Under the pieces are notes generated by a model. The model was not told where the DNA came from. It was given only the letters and a program-made list of their open reading frames with translations, and made no database searches. The position numbers and the translations under genes were made by a program. Positions 1-4,931 of a stretch of DNA of 7,056 nucleotides are shown here, in pieces. Every line of letters starts with the position of its first letter. Position 1 is the stretch's first letter. The stretch comes from an uncultured Pseudorhodobacter sp. (GTDB taxonomy: Bacteria; Pseudomonadota; Alphaproteobacteria; Rhodobacterales; Rhodobacteraceae): contig CAMFIX010000154.1 in NCBI GenBank assembly GCA_945952425.1, positions 1 to 7,056 of the forward strand, read 5' to 3'.

Positions 1-705
1 CTGCGGCAGGTTGAAGAAGCTTTCGGCATCCGAGTAATCGGCCGGCTTCTTCGGATCTTCGGTCGCGCGGGTGAAGGCCTCCAGCCCCGAGGGCATCCGC
101 GGCTCTTCGCCCATGGCCAGCGACTGCTCGGTCGAGACCAGCTTGCGGCGTTCGTCGTCGGTCATCACCACGCCATCGGCCGACTTCTTGCGGGCGGCGG
201 CCTGGACGGCGGTGTCCAGTTCCGACTGGCGGCAGAAGCCGAGCGCCACCGGGTCGATGGGCTGGATATTCGCCATGTTCCAATAGGTCCGCTCGCGGAT
301 CGCAAGGATCGTGGGCTTGGTCGTGCCCACCAGCTTGCCGATGGCGCCATCGGTCAGCTCGGGGTGGAACTTCACCAGCCACAGGATCGCGGCCGGGCGG
401 TCCTGGCGCTTGGACAAGGGCGTATAGCGCGGCCCGCGGCGCTTTTCCTCGCCCACGGCGGCAGGGTTGAACTTCAGCTTCATCCGATAAAGCGGATCGG
501 CCTGGCCCTTCTCGATCTCGATCGGGTCCAGCTGGTTGTTGCCCACCGGGTCGAAGCCCTTGACGCCCGTCGCCACGTCGCCATCGGCGATGCCCTGCAC
601 CTCCAGCTCGTGCATCGAGCAGAAATCGGCGATCTGGCGGAAGGTCAGCGTCGTGTTCTCGACCAGCCAGACAGCGGTCGCCTTGGCCATCAGCGGTTTG
701 GACAT
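1..705 (-). CDS. trcR: Cell cycle transcriptional regulator TrcR (DUF1013 family), 3' end cut by window
   Basis: I translated the minus strand from the ATG at 705-703: 235 codons are open to the window edge with no stop, so the last few residues are missing. The product begins MSKPLMAKATAVWLVENTTL and matches my memory of the alphaproteobacterial DUF1013 family, now called TrcR, a DNA-binding cell-cycle regulator of about this length. Two helix-turn-helix-like stretches are visible: residues about 20-38 (LTFRQIADFCSMHELEVQG) and about 117-138 (TDGAIGKLVGTTKPTILAIRER). Between them lies a basic segment around residues 85-100 (EEKRRGPRYTPLSKRQ). There is no signal peptide or membrane segment, so it should be cytoplasmic. 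The start is supported by AAAGGAGTG about 5 nt upstream on the minus strand. It is divergent from the RNase T2 gene across 126 bp. The family call is firm; its targets in this organism are unknown. Confidence 0.88.
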   Translation of the reverse strand, partial: MSKPLMAKATAVWLVENTTLTFRQIADFCSMHELEVQGIADGDVATGVKGFDPVGNNQLDPIEIEKGQADPLYRMKLKFNPAAVGEEKRRGPRYTPLSKRQDRPAAILWLVKFHPELTDGAIGKLVGTTKPTILAIRERTYWNMANIQPIDPVALGFCRQSELDTAVQAAARKKSADGVVMTDDERRKLVSTEQSLAMGEEPRMPSGLEAFTRATEDPKKPADYSDAESFFNLPQ

Positions 706-796
706 CGGATCACTCCTTTACAAATCTCTCCCGTGCCGGGAAAACGGCTGCGACCGGGGCCGCGACTTTCTCGTTTTCAGGGGGGAAGTCGGGGGC

Positions 797-804
797 CGTA
801 TACA
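797..804. promoter_or_regulatory. Possible overlapping -10 elements of the trcR / RNase T2 divergent spacer
   Basis: The 126-bp spacer is very GC-rich except for an AT patch CGTATACA. Read on the plus strand, TATACA (799-804) could be a -10 element 27 nt before the RNase T2 ATG, with only a poor TTCAGG -35 at 776-781. Read on the minus strand, TATACG (802-797) could serve trcR, with TTCCCC 17 bp upstream. Both -35 matches are weak, so this is a guess from spacing and base composition only. Confidence 0.2.
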
Positions 805-831
805 AGATCGCAAGGGCAAGGGGAAGCGGAA

Positions 832-1461
832 ATGCGCGCAGCACTGGTATTGGCGCTGGTGTGGTCCGTACCGGCCTGGGCCGATGGGGAGAAGGCGGGG
901 GATTTCGACTACTACGTCCTGTCGATGTCCTGGTCGGCCTCCTGGTGCGCCGAGACCGGGGATGCGCGGGGCGATGCGCAATGCGACGCCGGGCGCGGGC
1001 TGACCTTCGTGCCGCACGGGCTTTGGCCGCAATACGACGCGGGCGGCTGGCCGTCCTATTGCCGGACCGACCGGCGCGATGCGACGAAGGCCGAGACGGC
1101 TGCCATGGCCGACCTGATGCCGCCAAGCCTCGCCTGGCACGAATGGAAGGCGCATGGCCGCTGTTCGGGCCTGGCCGCGCGCGATTATTTCGGGGCGCTG
1201 CGCCGGGCGGTGGCGGGGCTGCAGATCCCGCCGCTTTTCGCCCGGGTGCGCCAACCCCTGCAGGTGCCGCCCCAGGTGCTGCTGGAGGCGGTGGCCGAGG
1301 CGAACCCCGGCCTGCCCGCCGGGGCGCTGGCGCTCTTTTGCGACCGGGGCCGGGTCGAGGAGCTGCGGCTTTGCCTGACGCCCGAGCTGGCCCCCCGCCC
1401 CTGCGCCCCCGACGTCCAGGCCTGCACGGCCAAGACTGTCACCCTGCCGCCGCTGCGTTAA
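832..1461 (+). CDS. Secreted ribonuclease T2 family protein
   Basis: This 209-aa protein belongs to the RNase T2 family of acid endoribonucleases, which cleave single-stranded RNA through a 2',3'-cyclic phosphate intermediate. Residues 1-17 (MRAALVLALVWSVPAWA) form a short signal peptide with an AWA cleavage site, so it should be periplasmic or secreted. Catalytic block CAS I is HGLWP at residues 62-66. CAS II is WHEWKAHGRCSG at residues 102-113, with His103, Glu104 and the catalytic His108. Eight cysteines (39, 51, 77, 111, 170, 181, 191, 198) fit a disulfide-bonded exported enzyme. The family pattern around CAS II is E-W-x-[K/R]-H-G-x-C, but here Ala107 fills the Lys/Arg place and Lys106 sits one residue earlier. 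The frame is open further upstream, but the ATG at 832 gives the signal peptide and has GGGGAAG about 8 nt before it. The role is probably scavenging of extracytoplasmic RNA; this is inferred from the family. Confidence 0.9.
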   Translation: MRAALVLALVWSVPAWADGEKAGDFDYYVLSMSWSASWCAETGDARGDAQCDAGRGLTFVPHGLWPQYDAGGWPSYCRTDRRDATKAETAAMADLMPPSLAWHEWKAHGRCSGLAARDYFGALRRAVAGLQIPPLFARVRQPLQVPPQVLLEAVAEANPGLPAGALALFCDRGRVEELRLCLTPELAPRPCAPDVQACTAKTVTLPPLR

Positions 1462-1499
1462 GGAATTTTCGCTCCCCCTGCCCATGGGCGGCAGAGTGT

Positions 1500-1505
1500 T
1501 GTAAT
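1500..1505 (+). promoter_or_regulatory. Possible -10 element for mscL
   Basis: TGTAAT matches the sigma-70 -10 consensus at five of six positions and lies about 70 nt before the mscL ATG in an otherwise GC-rich spacer. No good -35 is visible; the nearest candidate is CTGCCC at 1478-1483, 16 bp away. If it is used, transcription would start near 1512, just before the leader hairpins. Confidence 0.3.
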
Positions 1506-1515
1506 CTAGGAAACA

Positions 1516-1555
1516 ATCCGGGAGCCAACCCGGATCGGCGGGGCCATCGGCCTCG
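1516..1555 (+). promoter_or_regulatory. Two consecutive hairpins in the mscL 5' leader
   Basis: The first hairpin is a perfect 7-bp stem, ATCCGGG (1516-1522) with CCCGGAT (1529-1535), and a 6-nt loop. The second, three bases later, pairs 1539-1545 with 1549-1555 (7 bp, one G-U) around a 3-nt loop. Neither is followed by a T-run, so they do not look like terminators. The Shine-Dalgarno AAGGGAA (1561-1567) lies just downstream and is left unpaired. They may stabilise the transcript or separate mscL from upstream transcription; the pairing is seen, the role is inferred. Confidence 0.4.
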
Positions 1556-1574
1556 AAATCAAGGGAACAGTGAG

Positions 1575-1994
1575 ATGATCAAGGAATTTCGCGATTTCAT
1601 TGCCAAGGGCAATGTCATGGACCTCGCCGTGGGTATCATCATCGGCGCCGCCTTCACCGCCATCGTCAAGTCTTTGGTCGATGATCTGATCAACCCGGTC
1701 ATCGGCCTCATCATCGGCGGGATCGACTTTTCGAACATGTATGTCGTGCTGTCGGGCGACGTGCCCCCCGGCACCAGCCTCGCCGCCGCGCGCGAGACCC
1801 ATGCGGCGCTTTTTGCCTATGGCTCGTTCATCACGGCGGTCATCAACTTCCTCATCATCGCCTTCGTGGTCTTCCTGCTGGTCAAGGCGGTGAACAAGCT
1901 GAAGGATTCGGCCGTCAAGAAAGAGCCCGCCGCGCCGGCCGGTCCGACCGAACTGGACGTGCTGCTGCAAATCCGCGATTCGCTGCGGAAGTGA
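1575..1994 (+). CDS. mscL: Large-conductance mechanosensitive channel MscL
   Basis: This 139-aa inner-membrane protein is MscL, the homopentameric emergency valve that opens under membrane tension during hypo-osmotic shock and releases small solutes. The N-terminus MIKEFRDFIAKGNVMDLAVG is the amphipathic helix followed by the family signature. TM1 spans about residues 14-43 (AVGIIIGAAF and later LINPVIGLIIGG). A periplasmic loop covers about residues 51-80. TM2 spans about 83-104 (GSFITAVINFLIIAFVVFLL). The cytoplasmic end carries KKEPAAPAGPTELDVLLQIR, the usual linker and C-terminal helix. Length is typical, with a loop a few residues longer than in E. coli. AAGGGAA (1561-1567), 7 nt before the ATG, supports the start. 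It lies 113 bp behind the RNase T2 gene and appears to be its own unit, with a structured leader in front and an intrinsic terminator right after it. Confidence 0.97.
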   Translation: MIKEFRDFIAKGNVMDLAVGIIIGAAFTAIVKSLVDDLINPVIGLIIGGIDFSNMYVVLSGDVPPGTSLAAARETHAALFAYGSFITAVINFLIIAFVVFLLVKAVNKLKDSAVKKEPAAPAGPTELDVLLQIRDSLRK

Positions 1995-1998
1995 TGCG

Positions 1999-2033
1999 AA
2001 AGGCCCCCAGGGCGCGATCCCGGGGGCCTTTTC
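1999..2033 (+). terminator. Intrinsic terminator of mscL
   Basis: AAAGGCCCCC (1999-2008) pairs perfectly with GGGGGCCTTT (2022-2031), a 10-bp stem. The loop contains a further GGG/CCC pairing (2010-2012 with 2019-2021). A short T stretch at 2029-2032 ends the structure. It begins 4 nt after the mscL stop. The opposite strand ends only in TTT, so it may weakly terminate the convergent ald transcript too. Confidence 0.85.
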
Positions 2034-2045
2034 CGTTTCGGGCAA

Positions 2046-2100
2046 CGGCGGGGTGAAACCCGCCCTACGCCGCATGGGTAGGGCGGGATTGATCCCGCCG
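2046..2100. repeat. 55-nt near-perfect palindromic element between convergent mscL and ald
   Basis: The core is a perfect 10-bp inverted repeat, CCCGCCCTAC (2059-2068) with GTAGGGCGGG (2078-2087), around a 9-nt loop. Pairing continues outward to 2046/2100 with only two mismatches (2058/2088 and 2055/2091) and one G-U (2053/2093). It ends 5 nt before the ald stop codon. Its left arm resembles an element at 6666-6689 (19 of 24 positions by eye), so this is a dispersed family. It may act as a bidirectional 3'-end structure. Confidence 0.75.
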
Positions 2101-2105
2101 CTCCC

Positions 2106-3218
2106 TCACATATCCAGGGCCTCCGCCGCCGGGATGGTCGGCAGCCCCAGGGCCACACCCACCGCCGCATAGGTCAGTTTGCCCGCATGGGTGTTCAGCC
2201 CCGCGAGCAGGTGCTTGTCCTCGGCGCAGGCCTTCTTCCAACCCTTGTCGGCCAAGGCCAGCATGAAGGGCATCGTCGCATTGCCCAAGGCCAGGGTCGA
2301 AGTCCGGGCAACCGCGCCGGGCATGTTCGCCACGCAGTAATGCATGATCCCGTCGACCGCATAGATCGGGTCTTGGTGGGTCGTCGCATGGCTGGTCTCG
2401 AAACAGCCGCCCTGGTCGATGGCGACGTCGACCAAGGCCGCGCCGGGCTTCAACAGCTTCAGCTGATCGGCCTTGATCAGCTTCGGCGCCGCCGCCCCAG
2501 GGATCAGCACCGCGCCGATGATCAGGTCGGCCTCGCGCGCCAGGTCCAAAGTGGTCGCCGCATCGGCATAGGCATTCTTGAACTGGCCGCCGAAGACGTC
2601 GTCCAGGTAACGCAGCCGGTTGACCGAGCGGTCGATGACGGTGACATCCGCCCCCATCCCCGCCGCGACCTTGGCCGCATGGGTGCCCACCACGCCCCCG
2701 CCGATCACCAGAACCTTGGCCGGAAGAACCCCCGGCACGCCGCCCAGCAGAACCCCGCGCCCGCCGTTCGCCTTCTGCAGCGTCCAGGCGCCGACCTGGG
2801 GCGACAGCCGCCCCGCGACCTCCGACATCGGCGCGAGCAACGGCAGCCCGCCGCGGTCGTCCGTCACCGTCTCATAGGCGATGGCAGTGACGCCCGAGGC
2901 CAGAAGATCCGCCGTCTGCTCCGGATCGGGCGCGAGATGCAGGTAGGTGAACAGCACCTGGCCCTTGCGCAGACGCTTGCGCTCGGCCGGTTGCGGCTCC
3001 TTGACCTTCACCACCATGTCGGCAGCGAAGACATCCTCGACCGCGCCCACCTTGGCGCCTGCCGCGACGTAATCGGCATCGCTGAAACCAGCGCCCTCGC
3101 CGGCCCTGGTCTCCACCACCACGGCATGGCCGCGGTTCACCGCCTCGCGCACCGCGGCGGGCGTCATGCCGACGCGGAACTCCTGCGGCTTGATCTCTTT
3201 CGGGCATCCGATCTTCAT
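2106..3218 (-). CDS. ald: Alanine dehydrogenase (NAD-dependent)
   Basis: This 370-aa protein catalyses reversible oxidative deamination of L-alanine to pyruvate and ammonium with NAD, a cytoplasmic step in alanine catabolism. It opens with MKIGCPKEIKPQEFRVGMTP, the family signature, with Arg15 at the pyruvate-binding position. KVKEP at residues 71-75 supplies the substrate lysine Lys73, and TYLHLAP supplies the catalytic His94. The Rossmann motif GGGVVGTHAAK starts at Gly173, and Asp196 at the end of the next strand favours NAD. Asp268 in VDVAIDQGG matches the second catalytic acid. All expected residues are present and the length is standard. The frame has an earlier ATG at 3251, but the start at 3218 fits the family and has AGGGAGAG just before it on the minus strand. 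It is divergent from an Lrp/AsnC regulator, a usual arrangement for alanine-inducible ald genes. Confidence 0.97.
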   Translation of the reverse strand: MKIGCPKEIKPQEFRVGMTPAAVREAVNRGHAVVVETRAGEGAGFSDADYVAAGAKVGAVEDVFAADMVVKVKEPQPAERKRLRKGQVLFTYLHLAPDPEQTADLLASGVTAIAYETVTDDRGGLPLLAPMSEVAGRLSPQVGAWTLQKANGGRGVLLGGVPGVLPAKVLVIGGGVVGTHAAKVAAGMGADVTVIDRSVNRLRYLDDVFGGQFKNAYADAATTLDLAREADLIIGAVLIPGAAAPKLIKADQLKLLKPGAALVDVAIDQGGCFETSHATTHQDPIYAVDGIMHYCVANMPGAVARTSTLALGNATMPFMLALADKGWKKACAEDKHLLAGLNTHAGKLTYAAVGVALGLPTIPAAEALDM

Positions 3219-3281
3219 GGCTCTCTCCCTTGGGGCCGCGGCGGGGGCCAATCCCGGCGGCCGAATAAGGCCAGCTTGGCG

Positions 3282-3352
3282 CAGATTTTCGCGTCACGGG
3301 TTGAAATATGGCTGGCGCGAGACCAGGTTTTCGGGAAATCCTTGCGCGAAAG
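3282..3352. promoter_or_regulatory. Repeated TTTTCG boxes in the ald/lrp spacer, candidate Lrp-type operators
   Basis: CAGATTTTCGCG (3282-3293) and CAGGTTTTCGGG (3324-3335) match at 10 of 12 positions and lie exactly 42 bp apart, about four helical turns. An inverted partial copy, CGCGAAAG, is at 3345-3352. The second box is itself near-symmetrical (TTTC-GG-GAAA). Multiple phased sites between divergent genes are what an octameric Lrp-family regulator usually binds. Binding is inferred, not shown. Confidence 0.4.
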
Positions 3353-3376
3353 ACCCCTTCGACGAAAGAACCTGCC

Positions 3377-3841
3377 ATGCTGGACGCGCTGGACGCAATC
3401 GACCGCCGGATACTCGGCGTGCTGCAAAAGGATGCGCGGGTGACGAATGCCGATCTGTCCGAGCGGGTGAACCTCTCGCCCTCGGCCTGCCACAGGCGGG
3501 TGCAGAGGCTGGAGGAAGAGGGCTATGTCGCGGCTTACGTCGCCCTGCTGGATGCGCGCAAGATGGGCAAGCCGACCGTGGTCTACGTGGAAATCACCCT
3601 GCAATCCCAGGCCGAAGACCTGCTGGACGCTTTCGAGCGCGAGGTGGCCCGCGTGCCCGACGTGCTGGAATGCCACCTGATGGCGGGCTCGGCCGATTAC
3701 CTGATCAAGATCATGGCCGAAGACACCGAGGATTTCGCCCGCATCCACCGCCGCTATCTGGCAAGGCTGCCGGGCGTGCGTCAGATGCAAAGCAGCTTTT
3801 CCCTGCGCACCGTGGTGCAGACGACGGCGCTGAGCGTGTAG
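3377..3841 (+). CDS. Lrp/AsnC family transcriptional regulator, probable regulator of ald
   Basis: This 154-aa protein is an Lrp/AsnC 'feast/famine' regulator. The N-terminal helix-turn-helix covers about residues 5-50 (LDAIDRRILGVLQKDARVTN, then ADLSERVNLSPSACHRRVQR with recognition helix about 34-45). A linker leads to the RAM ligand-binding and oligomerisation domain, about residues 68-145. This domain has the AGSADYLIK motif (Gly104, Asp107), where family members bind amino acids at subunit interfaces. The chosen start gives the standard family length; an upstream in-frame ATG at 3308 would add 23 residues unlike the family. Only a weak GAAAGA precedes the start. Because it is divergent from ald across 158 bp, it most likely senses alanine and controls ald (AldR-like), and possibly itself. 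The aquaporin-family gene begins 40 bp after its stop and may be cotranscribed. Confidence 0.92.
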   Translation: MLDALDAIDRRILGVLQKDARVTNADLSERVNLSPSACHRRVQRLEEEGYVAAYVALLDARKMGKPTVVYVEITLQSQAEDLLDAFEREVARVPDVLECHLMAGSADYLIKIMAEDTEDFARIHRRYLARLPGVRQMQSSFSLRTVVQTTALSV

Positions 3842-3881
3842 CGTCGCAAATCCGTTACAAACGCCGTCTAGGCCCTGCTTC

Positions 3882-4541
3882 ATGGCCCAAGACCTCCCTC
3901 TCCCCCGCGCGCTGACCGCCGAGGCGCTCGGCACCGCCCTTCTCGTCGCCGTGGTGATCGGATCGGCCCAGATGGCGGCCGACCTGCAGGCCGCGCCCGC
4001 CCTGCTGCTGGCCAATGCCGCCGCCACGGCAGGGGCGCTGTTCGCTCTCATCACCATCCTCGCGCCGCTGTCGGACGCCCAGTTCAACCCGCTGGTCTCG
4101 CTGGTCCTCTGCCTGACCGGGCGCCAGCGGTGGAGCCGCCTCGCCCCCCTGGTCGCGGCCCAGGCGGCGGGCGCGCTGGCCGGGGCGGCGCTCGCCCATG
4201 CGATGTTCGCCCTACCGCTGTACGCGCCCTCCGCCATCCCCCGCGACGGCACGCCCCGCCTGATCGCCGAGGCGGTGGCGGCCTTCTCGCTGATCCTGGT
4301 GATCTTCGGCGCCGAGGCCGCAAGGGCGAACACCGCTGCCCTGGTCGCCGCCTGGATCGCCGCCGCCTATTGGTTCACCTCGTCCACCAGCTTCGCCAAT
4401 CCCGCGATGCTGCTGGCCCGGGCGCTGACCGCCGCGCCGGCCGGCATCCGGCCGATGGACACGCCGGGGTTCCTTGCGGCAGAGCTGGTCGGAGGTCTCA
4501 TGGCGGCTGCCCTCTCCACCTGGCTTTTCCGCCGGCCCTGA
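3882..4541 (+). CDS. Divergent MIP/aquaporin family channel (AqpS-like)
   Basis: This 219-aa, very alanine- and leucine-rich protein has about six hydrophobic segments in the internally duplicated MIP pattern. Each half has the conserved membrane glutamate (Glu14 in LTAEALGT, Glu130 in LIAEAVAAF). The first pore loop is SDAQFNPLVSL, with NPL at 69-71 instead of NPA. The second is TSSTSFANPAML, with NPA at 173-175. Classical aquaporins have an arginine right after the second NPA, in the selectivity filter; here it is Met176. The TSSTSFANPA form recalls the AqpS-like group that often sits in arsenic operons, where this arginine is also replaced, but no arsenic gene is present here. The substrate is therefore open: water, small neutral solutes or metalloid acids. 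No clear Shine-Dalgarno precedes the ATG. It follows the Lrp gene by 40 bp, which suggests read-through. Family membership is solid; function is not. Confidence 0.85.
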   Translation: MAQDLPLPRALTAEALGTALLVAVVIGSAQMAADLQAAPALLLANAAATAGALFALITILAPLSDAQFNPLVSLVLCLTGRQRWSRLAPLVAAQAAGALAGAALAHAMFALPLYAPSAIPRDGTPRLIAEAVAAFSLILVIFGAEAARANTAALVAAWIAAAYWFTSSTSFANPAMLLARALTAAPAGIRPMDTPGFLAAELVGGLMAAALSTWLFRRP

Positions 4542-4545
4542 GCCC

Positions 4546-4566
4546 CGATTTTTCGCAGAAAAATCG
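4546..4566. terminator. Perfect 9-bp AT-rich hairpin after the aquaporin gene, possible terminator
   Basis: CGATTTTTC (4546-4554) pairs perfectly with GAAAAATCG (4558-4566) around a 3-nt loop, starting 5 nt after the channel gene's stop. No T-run follows, so classical intrinsic termination is uncertain. It may instead define the 3' end of the plus-strand transcript facing convergent rpsU. Confidence 0.45.
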
Positions 4567-4571
4567 CCGCG

Positions 4572-4606
4572 CGCAAAAACAAACCCCCGGCCTTACGGTC
4601 GGGGGT
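4572..4606 (-). terminator. Intrinsic terminator of rpsU
   Basis: Read on the minus strand, 4606-4597 pairs with 4592-4583 to give a 10-bp stem with one G-U and a 4-nt loop. The stem is followed by TTTGTTTTTG (the plus-strand A-rich stretch 4574-4583). It lies about 35 nt after the rpsU stop codon and is a good rho-independent terminator for that gene. Confidence 0.85.
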
Positions 4607-4640
4607 CGGCCTTGGGATCGCTCCCCAGCTGTGAAACGGC

Positions 4641-4847
4641 TTACATACCGCCTTCGCGCTGAAGCTTCTTCCGGGCGAGCTTGCGCGCGCGGCGGACAGC
4701 TTCGGCTTGTTCCCGGGCCTTCTTGACGGAAGGCTTTTCGAAATGCTGCTTGAGCTTCATTTCGCGGAACACACCTTCGCGCTGAAGCTTCTTCTTCAGA
4801 GCGCGGAGGGCCTGTTCGACGTTGTTATCACGAACGCTGACCTGCAT
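4641..4847 (-). CDS. rpsU: 30S ribosomal protein bS21
   Basis: This 68-aa, strongly basic protein is bS21, a small-subunit protein near the mRNA exit platform and the anti-Shine-Dalgarno end of 16S rRNA. The sequence MQVSVRDNNVEQALRALKKK followed by EMKLKQHFEKPSVKK and RRARKLARKK matches the alphaproteobacterial form and length. The gene contains a 21-nt perfect direct repeat (4651-4671 and 4774-4794), in frame, so KKLQREG occurs at residues 19-25 and again at 60-66. Its Shine-Dalgarno AAGGTGGTG (4864-4856 on the minus strand) differs from the ideal AAGGAGGTG at one base and ends 8 nt before the ATG, but can be hidden in a hairpin. It has its own terminator and is divergent from coq9 across 84 bp, an arrangement so common in alphaproteobacteria that the COQ9 family was once named for it. 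Confidence 0.97.
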   Translation of the reverse strand: MQVSVRDNNVEQALRALKKKLQREGVFREMKLKQHFEKPSVKKAREQAEAVRRARKLARKKLQREGGM

Positions 4848-4861
4848 GTGGTTTTCACCAC
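4848..4861 (-). promoter_or_regulatory. Hairpin overlapping the rpsU Shine-Dalgarno sequence
   Basis: On the mRNA (minus strand), GUGGU (4861-4857) pairs perfectly with ACCAC (4852-4848) around a GAAA loop, a stable GNRA tetraloop. The stem ends directly before the AUG. The 5' arm is part of the AAGGTGGTG Shine-Dalgarno stretch, so folding would partly hide the ribosome site. The pairing is seen; a regulatory role is inferred. Confidence 0.5.
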
Positions 4862-4877
4862 CTTCCTAAGCTAGAGT

Positions 4878-4892
4878 TGCACAAAACGTGCA
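4878..4892. repeat. Small inverted repeat in the rpsU/coq9 divergent spacer
   Basis: TGCAC (4878-4882) and GTGCA (4888-4892) form a 5-bp inverted repeat around AAAAC in the middle of the 84-bp spacer shared by two divergent genes. It could be an operator or part of the rpsU leader. I see no convincing -35/-10 pair for either gene here. Confidence 0.25.
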
Positions 4893-4931
4893 GGCTCGCG
4901 GCGCATAGCAAACCGCGGCCCTCTTGTCCAT

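Noticed and set aside
364..831. Upstream open extension of the RNase T2 frame back to an ATG at 364
   Set aside because: It would run antisense through trcR, lacks family similarity and would bury the clear signal peptide that starts at 832.
861..1574. Long upstream extension of the mscL frame to an ATG at 861
   Set aside because: It overlaps the RNase T2 gene in another frame and reads as low-complexity Arg/Ala/Pro-rich sequence; the MscL protein starts canonically at 1575 with a ribosome site.
3301..3329. TTGAAA (3301-3306) as a -35 element for the Lrp gene
   Set aside because: No acceptable -10 lies 16-18 bp downstream (CAGGTT at 3324-3329), so a promoter cannot be assigned.
2187..3443. 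418-codon open frame on the plus strand antisense to ald
   Set aside because: It is rich in Arg, His and Gln with no recognisable domain, as expected for the complement of a high-GC gene; ald itself has every catalytic motif.
3215..4333. 372-codon minus-strand frame across the Lrp and aquaporin genes
   Set aside because: It is a shadow of two well-supported plus-strand genes and crosses their intergenic regions without any domain.
1575..4541. mscL and aquaporin as a joint osmotic-response cluster
   Set aside because: They are separated by a terminator, a convergent ald gene and a divergent regulator, so no shared transcription unit is supported.
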